Source: Cadophora sp. MPI-SDFR-AT-0126 (lineage: Eukaryota; Ascomycota; Leotiomycetes; Helotiales; Ploettnerulaceae). Taken from it: a stretch of 64,000 nt of DNA. The stretch covers positions 2,294,001-2,358,000 of the forward strand of contig JAGMVK010000006.1 of assembly GCA_020747065.1 (NCBI GenBank), given 5' to 3'. Shown piece by piece: positions 1-10,767 of this stretch; position 1 is the first letter of the stretch, and the number at the start of each line of letters is the position of its first letter. The notes under the pieces are model-generated. The model worked only from the letters and a program-made list of their open reading frames with translations, was not told the DNA's origin and did no database searches. The position numbers and the translations under genes were made by a program.

Positions 1-2
1 AA

Positions 3-572
3 ATGTGTCTCACCAGCCTCGTCAAAGATGAATTTCAGATAAGATTTATGAAATCTGCGATCGAGGATATCCTTGGGTCCCCCGATCTTCCTTCTGCGTG
101 CTCTCGCCTCCATTTGACCCAGGGCCGAAATGTCACTCGGAGAGTATACTTTCACAGAAAGCGAGACTCCCACATCCGCGATATGGCTGTCTTCCCACGA
201 ACCTATAATCTTGAAAAGTTCCTGGAAAGTTTCCGTAAAAACCTGATTATTTCGTTCTTGGTCCTCATCGCTCTCATATCTTCCACACGCCACCTCATCA
301 TAAGCGTTAAGCACGATGTCCAGATTGATGTGATGGACATATTGCCGACGATTCTCGTGTACAATCCGCCCAAACTCTTCAATCCGAGTGGGTGTGAGAT
401 GTAACGTTGAATATGTTTGTCGTTCCACGGATTTCTGCCACTCTTTCGATACGGTTGCGTACCTGGCGATGCGCGCGGGTTCTTGAATATAAATCATTGG
501 ATCAGGGACCTCTGGGACCAGTAAATAAGAGATAATGCATGAAATGATCTCCGGAGGCATACTTGGAGACAT
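3..572 (-). CDS. F-box domain protein, 3' end outside window
   Basis: An open minus-strand frame begins at the ATG at 572 and runs about 190 codons without a stop to the window edge, so the C-terminus is missing. Residues 5-50 look like an F-box: MPPEIISCIISYLL near the start, then a hydrophobic/aromatic stretch ending in RYATVSKEWQ. F-box proteins bind Skp1 and deliver substrates to SCF ubiquitin ligases. The following part (TPTRIEEFGRIV, RRQYVHHINLDIVL) resembles the linker of large fungal F-box families of unknown substrate. No intron is needed in the visible part. The F-box call is good; the substrate cannot be inferred. Confidence 0.75.
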   Translation of the reverse strand, partial: MSPSMPPEIISCIISYLLVPEVPDPMIYIQEPARIARYATVSKEWQKSVERQTYSTLHLTPTRIEEFGRIVHENRRQYVHHINLDIVLNAYDEVACGRYESDEDQERNNQVFTETFQELFKIIGSWEDSHIADVGVSLSVKVYSPSDISALGQMEARARRRKIGGPKDILDRRFHKSYLKFIFDEAGETH

Positions 573-2101
573 AGTTGTGTAAGAAAATGCGTAGTGTGAA
601 AGTTGAGTTGTTGAGGGGCAGATGTCGTTCGCGACAAAAGTTGGAACCCGCCAGTAGATGAGCCGGCGTATGCACGTGACCTCACATTTCTGTAAGTGTT
701 ACCGGGCCAGGCATGGTCGAGAAGGTCAGCAAAATTAAATTACCTGTGATCCGCTCTTCCATGAAGTGTCCCTTGTAATCAGGGTGACGATAAAGATATC
801 TTCCCGCAAAATTCAAGTACACACCTCGACAGTAAAACCTCAACCTCTCATCTCTAGCTACACTCCACTCCCTTCATTTCATATCCACACATTTCCTCTC
901 CTATAACAATATGGCCACAACTCGGGCGAACGTAGGAGGTAGTCTCTCTACTATACCAAACACCCACACTACTCGCCACCACACCCTCCCCTAGAGCAAC
1001 CAAGGTCCAGCTCCCTTGTGTCAGGTGGGTATCCTCGCAGTCACTCTAGTTATTTAAAGAGTTAAACTTACTTATGCTTCCAATACTACTGGAGGTTATT
1101 CCCGTTCGCGAAATATACATAAAAAAGGAATAGACAAAGTATTCGTTCGTGATGTTTTACTAAGACTTACTCTGATTAACTAATTATTCATATTAGTATA
1201 TTTTATCAGTTATTATACCGAGTCTCACTTACTCTGCGCGCGAGTAAGTGCCTTAGGCTTTAGGGCTCGATTTCGAGACTTAAATATAAGTATAATAAGA
1301 GAAGTGGGGAGTCGAAGGGGGCCCCTCTTTAATCACACGAGCTCGTAAATAATAATAGAGTCTTACTTTCGAGATCGAACTTACTTCCAACACGTGCAAG
1401 TACTGGAGGTATCGACCGTCGCCAGACGTCGACGATATGAATAAACCATTTGCCCTTCCGCTTTAAGTGGCAGTTCAGTAGAATGCAATGCGTGACTCTC
1501 AAACTCAGGCTCTACTCCTTTGACACATCTGAGGTGAACACCGATTCGTTGAATCCTTCTTTGCTTCTACTTCACCCTCAACTGTCCAGGGCCAAACCTC
1601 TGCCCCCTCTGACTAAACAAATAGCATTTGCTTCGCTCTTTATTGCTCATGGATAAACAAACGACTGTGAAAGGGCGGCTTGATATGGTATTTAGTTCGC
1701 GCTATCTCACCAGAAATTGTGGGCTGTAGAACGATGGGTTGAAACATAAGCGACCTTTGGCACCGTGAAAGGGCTCGTGCAATATCTCCAATAAGCGAAG
1801 TAAACAATACCTTACCACATCAAATGTCACGATACCAGGTATCCACTAGTCTGCAGATATTTAAACTTGAATTTTCTAAGATATATAGTTTCTTTAATCT
1901 GTTTATATTTCTCAAAAGAATCGAACTTACGTCCGAGGCCGTCGCGCATTGCTAATACAATTTTCACCATGGAGCATCGCTCCTTCCTTCCCTATTCCCC
2001 ACGTGAGGAACTTTCTGTCCCATCCAAAGTCTCTCCTCTTTCACATTCCATCGAGATCAAACATCGTTCTTACATCACTATACAGAGCGAAAGACTCAGG
2101 C
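573..2101. other. Intergenic region with AT-rich, repeat-like core
   Basis: No gene is supported here. About 1030-1450 is strongly AT-rich. It contains two diverged same-direction copies of a motif around ACTTACTT ... CTGGAGGT (near 1064-1110 and 1378-1425), and a third partial copy of the first part near 1922. This suggests a decayed repeat. Short open frames across 1450-2217 lack codon structure or family resemblance. Confidence 0.4.
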
Positions 2102-3214
2102 ATGGCACAATTCAACCCCTCCTCCAGCAAGCATTATCGCTTCGACGAAAGATTGGTGCAGGCATCATCCGCGACGAATTCGGGGCGCTCAACTCCAAGA
2201 CACATGTCGGTGTCTGAAATCTTGAATCCCAGCTTACCAACTCCACAATTCCAACCTCCAAGCTGGTCTATCCCACCTCCATCAAGGTCTTTACCAATTC
2301 CACAATTCCAACCTCCAAGCTACTCCACCCCAGCTCCATCAAGGTCTTTGGCTCAAGCTCCAAGGCCGGTGTCTACCACTGCAGTACACGACCATTCCGA
2401 TAATGACTGGGCAAATGGATATGAAATACGCTTCAGCGACGAAGAAATCAGTCAGATTCTATACCATCAAAGAATTGTGGTCACGGCTACGACACCGGCC
2501 CAAGTCCCGGTTATTCTGTCTTCGAATTATGGGACTGTTCACCCGTCAGGCTTCGCTCCGTCCCCTGCTCAGGAAGGGTTTCGTGCAGCGGCAATTCCTA
2601 TCCCTAAGCAACAGATGAACAATAAACTGAGCGGAAACATTTTGGCAGCCTCGGTGCAGAGTACAAATGCCAGAATGGCCAATTCGGCGATTGCATCGTC
2701 AAGAGGCCATGCCCGCAGAGTGAGCGACCGAGAATCGAACCAACCAGTATCGACGCCCACGGGCGTAGAATCGCCGCGCACTCCGTTGCCCGACGAACCA
2801 TTAGACCGCACCAGCGCAGGTAGAGAAGAAAGACAAGTATATAAATGGAAATCGATGACGCAGCAGCGTCCGAAGTTCAAGAGCGCTTCTGGGTTCTTGA
2901 AGCAAGCCGCACCATCAACTCCGAGCAAGAACAATCACGAAGGGGAAGTCTCACTCGAACAAACATCAATTACTACTGCAGACGACCCAACACACGAATC
3001 AGAAGACGATAAATCAGCACATGAAGTTGAAAGCTCTAGGAAGAGAAAGGTGGGCGGGGTAGCTGATCGAAAAGGGGAATTTCCAAGGAAGGGTTCGAGG
3101 ACATCGAACAGAACTGCCAACCTGAACCAGAAACCCATGGGAGACACAACGGTTTTCGCTATTAGACACGAAGAAGACAAGGAATTGAAGAAAGCACTGA
3201 AACGCATGCGTTAG
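2102..3214 (+). CDS. Hypothetical Ser/Pro-rich disordered protein
   Basis: Single-exon gene of 370 residues. I chose the ATG at 2102 (MAQFNPSSSKHYRFDERL); the open frame extends upstream to 1949, but that extra stretch is low-complexity and does not look coding. The protein is dominated by Ser, Pro, Thr and charged residues and is probably disordered. Two tandem 19-residue units (pattern LPxPQFQPPS...PPSRS) lie near residues 45-82. Between them and the middle is a short ordered-looking segment, YEIRFSDEEISQILYHQRI. The C-terminus is basic (KELKKALKRMR). No domain or function is recognised. A nuclear role would fit the basic patches but is speculation. Confidence 0.6.
   Translation: MAQFNPSSSKHYRFDERLVQASSATNSGRSTPRHMSVSEILNPSLPTPQFQPPSWSIPPPSRSLPIPQFQPPSYSTPAPSRSLAQAPRPVSTTAVHDHSDNDWANGYEIRFSDEEISQILYHQRIVVTATTPAQVPVILSSNYGTVHPSGFAPSPAQEGFRAAAIPIPKQQMNNKLSGNILAASVQSTNARMANSAIASSRGHARRVSDRESNQPVSTPTGVESPRTPLPDEPLDRTSAGREERQVYKWKSMTQQRPKFKSASGFLKQAAPSTPSKNNHEGEVSLEQTSITTADDPTHESEDDKSAHEVESSRKRKVGGVADRKGEFPRKGSRTSNRTANLNQKPMGDTTVFAIRHEEDKELKKALKRMR
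2234..2347 (+). repeat. 57-bp tandem duplication inside coding sequence
   Basis: Two adjacent 57-nt units, 2234-2290 and 2291-2347, are nearly identical and each encodes a 19-residue Pro/Ser-rich unit. The period is a multiple of three, so the frame is kept. Confidence 0.85.
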
Positions 3215-3408
3215 GGAGAGAGCTCTACCTGTGGAAAAGACTGCTTGGAAAGTGGGGGAAATTGAAATTAGACTGACATCTCTTTGTCTCTTGCGCCATT
3301 CAAATACATGAGCGATGACGCTCAGACTTCCAAAGCCTACATACCCACTCTCATTACCGAAATACCACCAACCCCCAACAAACGCACCACATAAATGGCA
3401 TCGAGCAT

Positions 3409-4207
3409 TCAAACAAGAGCATCTCTCACCATTTCATAATTTACATACGTCCTCCCCCTCCCCCACTCCCTCAAGTCAAGCTTGAAGACCCTCACACACC
3501 TCCACCCAAACCTTTCATACAACGCCTTCGCATCCTTCGATGCACGCACATGAACTTCTCGGCCCCCAACTTCATCAAGACAAGCCTTGAGCAACTTTGT
3601 CCCGATACCGCGCCGTTGATGCTGTGGTGATACTGCGAGTTTGAGGATTTCTGATTGAGCATTATTTTCAACCTTTAAACTCTAAAGCAATGGTGCGGGG
3701 GAAAAGCTTACCAACGCTACCCTCTATAACTTCAGAAGCAGAACTCATGACTTCCGTATAACTCTTCCAGATGCTCGTATCTGTTCCTTTCGGTAAATGA
3801 GAGAGCCAATCCCATTCTCCTTCTTCTTCTCCTTTTTCTGCCCCGCCCTCACTTCTTTCTCTGGCGAACCCTCGATCCCTCCACATCGCAAACCCCACAA
3901 TCTCTCCCCTTTCACCATCTCCTTCCCCCACAGTCGACGACGACACATCAACACCCGAATCCGCATCCGAGCCCTCCGGTTCACTCGCCACACCGCATCT
4001 CAGCCTCGCCACCAGAATGCCATACTCTACCTTCCTCTCAAAACAAAACCGCAAGTGCTCGAGAAAGAGTTTTGATGCTTGGAATGGGTACGGGAAAGAG
4101 AGTGCGATGAGGGGGTGCGCGGAATTGGCGGCGATGTCGAGGCGGGCGAGGGAGGGGAGATCAGCTGATGTGGGTGGGTGGAGAGAGATGGCGATGGTTT
4201 TTCGCAT
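3409..4207 (-). CDS. GNAT-family N-acetyltransferase
   Basis: Two exons, 4207-3712 and 3650-3409, joined across a 61-nt intron (GTAAGC donor, CAG acceptor); they add up to 246 codons (245 residues). The second exon carries the acetyl-CoA binding core: LAVSPQHQRRGIGTKLL (motif A, R/Q-x-x-G-x-G/A) followed by SKDAKALYERFGWR, the classic GNAT C-terminal motif. The first exon starts MRKTIAISLHPPTSADLPSLARLDIAAN and has a variable acidic insertion around residues 75-125. GNAT enzymes move acetyl from acetyl-CoA to an amine; the substrate is unknown. A second, different GNAT gene lies about 460 bp upstream on the same strand. Confidence 0.85.
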
Positions 4208-4667
4208 TTAATTGCTGGTGTATCAGATAATGACTTTTTGGTCAAGATGGAAGTAGAATTTGGGATTATGGAGATTCGGCAAGACAGTTCGTTTGATATA
4301 AAAATTGTCTGAATTGAATGCGCGTTGAGGGTTGGGACACTTGTGGCGCCCAGGCTGGTTCGTTGGGACTAAACATGCGGTGAGACACGTGGATATATCA
4401 CTGGATACAACCAAATAAGGTAAGGCAAGGTACCAAGCGAACGTGTCAGATGAAATGCAGCGCTCGATAAAAATAAACGCTGACTGACGACAAACTGAGT
4501 AACATTAGATGTTGCAATGTTGCGAACAAAGGACGCTGTGTCAAAGCTGTGCATCACACCCGGAATACCTCAAAACATCCCCCGCGAAACAGTACTGGAA
4601 CCCCAAGCCTACCAATGTACAAAGACGTTGATCACGTGAAGGCTTGGCTGTTGCATGTCCCCTCGAC
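4208..4667. other. Intergenic, nothing recognised
   Basis: About 460 bp between the two GNAT genes. Short open frames only; presumably the promoter of the downstream GNAT gene and the 3' end of the upstream one. Confidence 0.5.
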
Positions 4668-5614
4668 TCAGAGCTTGGGATCAAGCAAGACAGACCACCA
4701 GGATCTTGCTTTGGCGGGCTTCGGCTTCGATTTGACGGGCTTCGAATTGGCTGGCCTCTGCATCTGGTGAACGACAAAGGGCTCGACAGCCATTCCCAAG
4801 TCGAAAGTTGAGATGTCTTTGGTTTCGAAGCCGAACCGTTCGAAGAAGGATTTGGACTTCGATGTGGCCGATACGAAGGCACTGCCGTTCGAGGCGTCGA
4901 CTGTCTTGAGCCACTCTTTGACGAGGAAGGTACCGAAACCACGGCCCTGATATGGTGGCGAGACAGCGATTTCTTTCAGTTCTGTGACGATGTCAGTCAC
5001 AGCTTTTTAGTGAAATGAACACATTTATCGTCCAAAAGTATCCAGGCCATAGGACAACAAGAAGTCACAGATAGAAGTCGGCTTACCCCATGCACCCTCT
5101 GTAAGTACTCTTTTCTCTTAGCTGTCCACTCTTCACGATGTCTAAAATGTTTCGCTGAATTGTCTCCGCGCACCACAAAGCTATCTTCAATCGGATCATC
5201 GCCGTCTTGAGGTGGCCGAACCCCTACCAGCTACGCGGCAACCTCCTCGCAGAGTTCTTCAGCTCTTCGTCCGGAGGGTGGATCCGCAGGCATATCGCCA
5301 AACACTTTGCTGGGACTCAGCTTTTCAAAGAGGACGGAGAGGCTATGCCGAGAACGTGGCGAGAGGACGACCGCTTTGCGAGATGAAATCAACTGTGCGC
5401 TCAATTCGTATTGGTCCATCCAGCCTAGGGTAACGTGTGGGTACAGCTGATTGTGAAGTGCTAAGGATATATCGACTGTGGGTACCACGTCCTGATCGAC
5501 AGCGTCCCGGTAGCGTAGCTCGAGCTCATTGGGCGGAACATCTCGATTGGCTTGTTGGAAGCTGCTATCTGCTGGATCGGCTCCTGAAGGGGAATCGATG
5601 TAACTTTGCGCCAT
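4668..5614 (-). pseudogene. GNAT acetyltransferase, apparently interrupted
   Basis: The gene starts at the ATG at 5614 (MAQSYIDSPSG). The N-terminal part is open to about 5230, where an in-frame TAG occurs. Beyond it the same frame continues with protein-like sequence (VRPPQDGDDPIEDSFVVRGD ... REEWTAKRKEYLQRVHG) to a good GTAAGC donor at 5086. The last exon (4981-4668) holds the GNAT core: ELKEIAVSPPYQGRGFGTFLV and KSFFERFGFE. Joining the GTAAGC donor to the CACAG acceptor gives the wrong phase (phase 0 to an exon needing one base). A 54-nt GTAGCT..ATAG intron could remove the TAG but does not repair the phase. The gene is therefore either decaying, misassembled, or spliced in a way I cannot see. 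Family assignment is secure. Confidence 0.65.
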
Positions 5615-5978
5615 GATTTTTAATCTTTTCGGTCGGAAACGGGAAGGGTCTCGCGTATTAAGGATAATCCGGATTGTAAATAGTGATGAATCTGGCAAGC
5701 GAAAGACGTCTTTGCTAGAAAAATAATAATGTTGAGATGAAATGAAAGTTTCTGTCGCGAGAAAGAAAGTGGTGACCAGGGGGGTTTTCGAAGGACTACA
5801 CTTTGTAGTCCTCAACCAGCACTTCCACCAAAGGAAACAACGAATTGGGAGAGGTGCACTTGGTGACCAAAATTGGAAAGAACCACGCAAGAAAAAAAAA
5901 AGATGTGTTAGCAAAACAGAACAGATCAAATGCTGTATTTAGAATCCGACTTTCAACGCCGTGTTCCGACAACCACAT
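5615..5978. other. Intergenic between GNAT gene and methylisocitrate lyase
   Basis: About 360 bp, with a run of A near 5889-5900. No gene seen. It should hold the GNAT promoter and the lyase 3' UTR. Confidence 0.5.
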
Positions 5979-7816
5979 CTAAAATTGGCCCTCGGTATTT
6001 CCATCTCCCATACTTTTACTGCTGCTGCTTCCACTTTGGATAGCCCCGAGAATTCCATCAATGTACGATGCACCACTCCACTTCTGATGCGTGAGAACAT
6101 CCACACCCAGCTGTTTCTCTCGCTTCTGAACAAGATTGACATATGCCAACATGCCATCATCCTTGAAAGATTTGCTCAGTTCGTTTGAAATGGTGGCTGT
6201 ACTGTGTAAACCGGCAAGTGAGATGAGCTGGAGGACGAAGCCGTGCTTGGCGATATCCCAGATGAATGACTTCAAGGTCTCGTCGGAGAAGCCATGGCCC
6301 ATCCAATTGAACGATGGTGACAGGTTATATACAAGTCCTTTTCCGGGGTACTTCGCCCGGATCTCTCCAGAAAACTGTGCGGCGTTGGCGACGTTTGGAT
6401 CGCCGGTCTCTACCCACAGGAGGTCTGCATATGGTGCATATTCGATGGCACGTTTTGTCGCTGCCGTCATACCTGCACGGTAATGGTAGAATCCTTCTCT
6501 AGTTCTGGGAATGTCAATATTGAAGTAAACAGGTTTGTTGGTAAATTCTGATGCGAGCTGTAATCTCTTGTTGATCGACATGTTGCGGTTCTCTGCTGTC
6601 GCTTTCAGATATTTGTCGATATTCGTCTTGGAGACACCTTCTGATTCGAAATGCTTGACGACAGCCTCGTCGCATGTCATCATTTTGGTGTCCTTCACCC
6701 AGTCGGCCTCAAAAACATCGATTTCGGCACCTGAAGCACCAGCTAATTCCATTCCTTGAAGCGTCTCTGCAAGAGGCTCGATGCCCTCCTCTGCTACGCC
6801 CAAGATGAATTCGTGGTCCCGAACATCAATGGCGCTGCTGAGTAGCTTGCCACTTTCCGAGTCTGTTCTGGCAATCACCAAGTTTTCTGACCCCATTACA
6901 TCCCACTGGAATCGAGCAGCCACTAGTCTATTGATGTGTTCACCAACTGGCACGAGCACCTTGCCGGCAAGATGGCCGCACTTCTTTCCACCATGCATCT
7001 GGTCCTCGAAATGTACTGCTGCAGCACCATTCTCAGCAAAGAGTTTGGCGAGCTTCAGTACTGCAGACAGTCCACCATGCCCAGTGTCTCCATCAGCGAT
7101 AATCGGTCGTAGGTAGTCTATGTACGGAGTCTTCGCTCTCTCTTCCGGACTCAATTTTCTCCGTGCATCCCAATGTTTTCGGTCGTGCATCGACTGAGCT
7201 TTTGCAAGCCTCTGTACTTGGTTCGGAACAGTATTGTAAGGATAGTCGCCAAAATCTGGAGATACTTCGTTTGTTGTTGTTAGAACAGATGAACATGCCC
7301 ACCCCGAAATGTAGAGGACTTCTTGATTCGGCGCTTGTTGTGTCATTTGTACAGGATCAATGGCACCCACTACGAAACGTTAGAGCTATTCGACCGCAAC
7401 AGGTAACACGACGTACTTGTATGTATGGGCTCTCCCTTTGCTTCTCTCTCTTTAATCAAATTAAACAGCTTCCTCGCCATGACCGAGCTTGGATATGATT
7501 GTAACTGGCTTCCGCGTTTCGAAACAACTGCTTCCGCAGAATACGGTCTCTTGATCCCCTCATATCTTGGACTTGCCCACCATGCCTCCACATCCTTCAG
7601 CTGTTGTTCGTACAGAGCATCCTCAGCGGCCCCAGCTTTCTCTGATTCCGGGAGGAGCTGAAATGAGTCGGATGGGAGGGTGGCAGAGATAGGATTCTCG
7701 AGAGGTTTCAGCGCAGACATTCTCTGGGCAGATATCGCGAAGTTTCGTACATAAATATTCGAGGATCTCGCTGCCGCCACCCGTCGAGGAACTGTTGAAG
7801 CTACTCTGCGCAACAT
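5979..7816 (-). CDS. mclA: 2-methylisocitrate lyase, mitochondrial
   Basis: Two exons, 7816-7417 and 7369-5979, around a 47-nt intron (GTACGT donor, TAG acceptor) give 596 residues. The enzyme cleaves 2-methylisocitrate to pyruvate and succinate, the last step of the methylcitrate cycle that removes propionyl-CoA. The isocitrate lyase superfamily signature [13 protein letters not shown] sits near residue 262; other core motifs are [16 protein letters not shown]-type [20 protein letters not shown] and [10 protein letters not shown]. The N-terminus ([19 protein letters not shown]) is Arg/Ser-rich with no acids, a mitochondrial presequence. The C-terminus (EGQF) lacks the peroxisomal signal of glyoxylate-cycle isocitrate lyases. 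Head-to-head position with methylcitrate synthase supports the methyl- rather than plain isocitrate lyase call. Confidence 0.9.
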
Positions 7817-8287
7817 CGTGAGAGATCTACCGTTCGCAGGAAACAGAAGAAAGCAGAAAGGGCAGCATCAAGATATGTCCCTACCTGCCGTCGCTGATCA
7901 ATCAATACGGAGGCAAAGCACAGCAAAAATCATTAAGATCCGTCATCGGATGGAGTTGTGCTGAATTGGCGGTTCAATTCGGCAGCTCAAAGGACTTCGG
8001 CAGCACAACGGCTGACGGCTAGCGGCGGGGGATCGATGACCTCGGTCCAAGCTCAAGCGGGCATGCGGGCATGCGGACTTGTACCTGGCTGACCGACTTC
8101 AAGCTCCAGAAACTGTTCGAATTTCCTACCTGATCCTTCCAATTGTTGACTTCTCTTCTGCAGGATATTGACGCCGTTCACGATTCACAACTTGTCCTAT
8201 TCATAGCACATTTCTCGAACTCAATCCTCCGCAACAGCTTCGCATTTACCCCACAATACCCCGCGCTCAACTCAACCATAATCCAAC
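7817..8287. promoter_or_regulatory. Bidirectional promoter of the methylcitrate pair
   Basis: 471 bp separate the divergent lyase and synthase start codons, so control elements are probably shared. A CCTCGG hexamer is at 8040-8045; CCTCGG is the reported target of the FarA/FarB fatty-acid regulators of Aspergillus. A single hexamer in 471 bp can occur by chance. The region also has several CGG triplets (7940-8030) of the kind bound by zinc-cluster factors. Confidence 0.5.
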
Positions 8288-9866
8288 ATGGCCATGAATG
8301 CGAGGACTGCCTCGTCGGCACTGCGGGTAATCCGAGTAAGTTTTTGCCCATTGAAATCTATGATGTTTACATACCAACTTTAATATAGCCAGTAGCTGTT
8401 CGTCCTGCCATTGTACCTCCCTACCGAAACTATGCCACCTCATCCGAGCCAGATCTCAAGACAACGTTCAAGGAGGTCATCCCAGCTAAAAGAGAGCTGT
8501 TGAAAAGGGCCAAAGCATTAGGAGGCAAAGTAATTGGTGATGTAAAGGTCGAAAACACAATTGGAGGCATGAGGTATGGCAATATAAACTCCTCTGGAAT
8601 ACCTATCTGACCGTTCATACAGAGGATTGAAGGCTATGGTATGGGAAGGATCAGTTCTTGATGCAAACGAGGGCATCAGATTCCATGGCCGTACTATCAA
8701 AGACTGCCAAAAGGAACTTCCAAAAGGCACAACTGGTACAGAAATGTTGCCGGAAGCTATGTTCTGGTTACTTTTGACCGGACAAGTCCCATCCACCTCC
8801 CAAGTCCGAGTTTTCTCTCGTGAACTTGCCGAGAAGTCGGAACTTCCAGATTTTGTCAACAAGATGCTCGACAATTTCCCAAAAGATCTCCACCCAATGA
8901 CACAATTCGCTATTGCTGTTTCAGCTCTTTCTCATACCTCACAGTTCGCAAAAGCATACGAGGCAGGTATCAATAAGGCCGATTACTGGGAGCCAACATT
9001 CGACGACAGCATTTCCCTTCTCGCCAAACTGCCAACGATCGCTGCCAAGATCTATCAGAACTCATATCGCGGCGGCGGCGCTCTTCCAGCAAAAGTTGAC
9101 CCGGAGCAGGATTGGTCGTATAACTTTGCTGCTATGCTTGGCAAGGGAGGAAAAGAAAACGAGAACTTCCAGGATCTGTTGAGATTGTACTTGGCTCTTC
9201 ATGGAGATCATGAAGGTGGTAATGTCTCGGCTCATGCTACTCATTTGGTTGGGAGCGCTTTGAGCGACCCATTCTTGAGTTACAGTGCTGGTCTTCAAGG
9301 TTTGGCTGGACCACTTCACGGGTAAGCAACAGATATGTAATCATCTTGGACCATCACTAAAAACTCGTAGTCTTGCTGCCCAAGAAGTTTTGAGATGGAT
9401 CCTTCAGATGCAAGAACATGTCGGGACCAAATTCACCGACAAAGATGTCTCTGACTACTTGTGGTCCACCCTAAAGTCCGGCAGAGTTGTTCCAGGTTAC
9501 GGCCATGCTGTTCTCCGTAAACCAGATCCTCGATTCGAGGCTCTCATGGACTACGCATCGTCTCGTCCCGAGATCGCCAAGGATCCCGTCTTTCAACTCG
9601 TCAAGAAGAACTCAGAAATCGCCCCTGAGGTATTGAAGGAGCACGGAAAGACCAAGAATCCATATCCTAACGTAGACTCGAGCTCTGGAGTTCTCTTCTA
9701 TCACTATGGTTTCCACGAGACTCTCTACTACACTGCTACCTTCGGTGTCAGCAGAGGATTGGGACCATTGGCTCAACTCATCTGGGACCGAGCGTTGGGT
9801 TTGCCGATTGAGCGGCCGAAGAGTATCAACTTGGAGGGCTTGGTCAAGCTGGCTGAGAGTGCATGA
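8288..9866 (+). CDS. mcsA: Methylcitrate (citrate) synthase, mitochondrial
   Basis: Four exons (8288-8335, 8389-8574, 8624-9321, 9371-9866) add up to 476 codons (475 residues). It condenses propionyl-CoA (and usually acetyl-CoA) with oxaloacetate. Citrate synthase landmarks are visible: [33 protein letters not shown], the substrate histidines in LAGPLHGLA and [16 protein letters not shown], and [14 protein letters not shown] at the C-terminus. The N-terminus ([16 protein letters not shown] ...) is a mitochondrial presequence, partly encoded by a 48-nt first exon. Sequence alone does not cleanly separate citrate from methylcitrate synthase; the divergent pairing with methylisocitrate lyase favours the latter. 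Confidence 0.85.
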
Positions 9867-10767
9867 TGTGTTTACATTCGGACCATGGGTGTTTAAAACT
9901 GCGATTTTAGAGTGTAATGCGAAATGCAACTTCTCTCACTTACTCCTCATTTGACTATTTTCCATCTTCGTCTTCTTCAGCGAACATTTTCTCTACAATA
10001 TGACGCAAGCAGAAATCAATCAGCACCAGAAATACCTATCATCCCCCAGAGCCCTCACTGTAACGGTCCAACTCCAGATTCTGCACTTATCAAGCACAAT
10101 ACGGCCCACAACAGATTCCCTTGCCACCTTTAATCATGTCACATTCCTCTCATCGCCACCGTCTGCATCCCATCGCCCTCCCCCAAAATCCGTTGATAAT
10201 CATGCCATATACACGCAATGTCCCAACCATCCCAAAAACAAGACCAAGATCAAAATACAAAAAGAGCCACATAGTGGGTTTGACGGCTGTGTTGGCAGCA
10301 TGTGACCCGAAATGTGACATGTGTCATTGCTGCTGCAGGATGGAAGTACCGACGCGTAAATCAATAGCATATGATGTGTTGTAGTTACTGGAAAGACTGC
10401 TCAAATATGGGAGTTGTGGATACTTCAAACCATGTCACTTAATATTTACCACACTTTAAAGTGTTCTCTACAGCTGGGAGAGACCTTTGTTGATGTCGAA
10501 GGGATGCAGAGAACATGATGTAAGATGGACTTGAGCTAATGGATCAAAGTATTGATTGATCAACTTCAAGTAAGCTCTTGGGAATGTTTTTTGCTAGACC
10601 TGGTATTGTTCGGAAAGCCTGACTACTAAGAATAGGAATTCATGTACATATTTGGATGGGTTTGGGAAGCATGCCAGTCCATACAACAACCCACAAAACA
10701 AAACCCCTAGCAAAGCTCCACCAGGTAGGAACAAAGATTCTTCGCTAAAAGTTCTTCCTGATCACAT
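9867..10767. other. Convergent intergenic region, nothing recognised
   Basis: About 900 bp between the 3' ends of methylcitrate synthase and homogentisate dioxygenase. Several short overlapping frames (9924-10384) lack family resemblance. It should contain both 3' UTRs. Confidence 0.5.

Noticed and set aside
1900..1960. tRNA-like T-arm sequence (ATCGAACTTA) near 1918 and 1376
   Set aside because: I could not fold a full cloverleaf with an anticodon arm and acceptor stem; treated as repeat debris.
1867..2217. 116-codon plus-strand frame upstream of the Ser/Pro-rich gene
   Set aside because: It overlaps the real start in another frame and lacks coding character.
5160..5214. 54-nt intron removing the TAG in the second GNAT gene
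   Set aside because: Splice ends exist (GTAGCT..ATAG), but the removed sequence looks coding and the later phase conflict remains, so it is not used as the main model.
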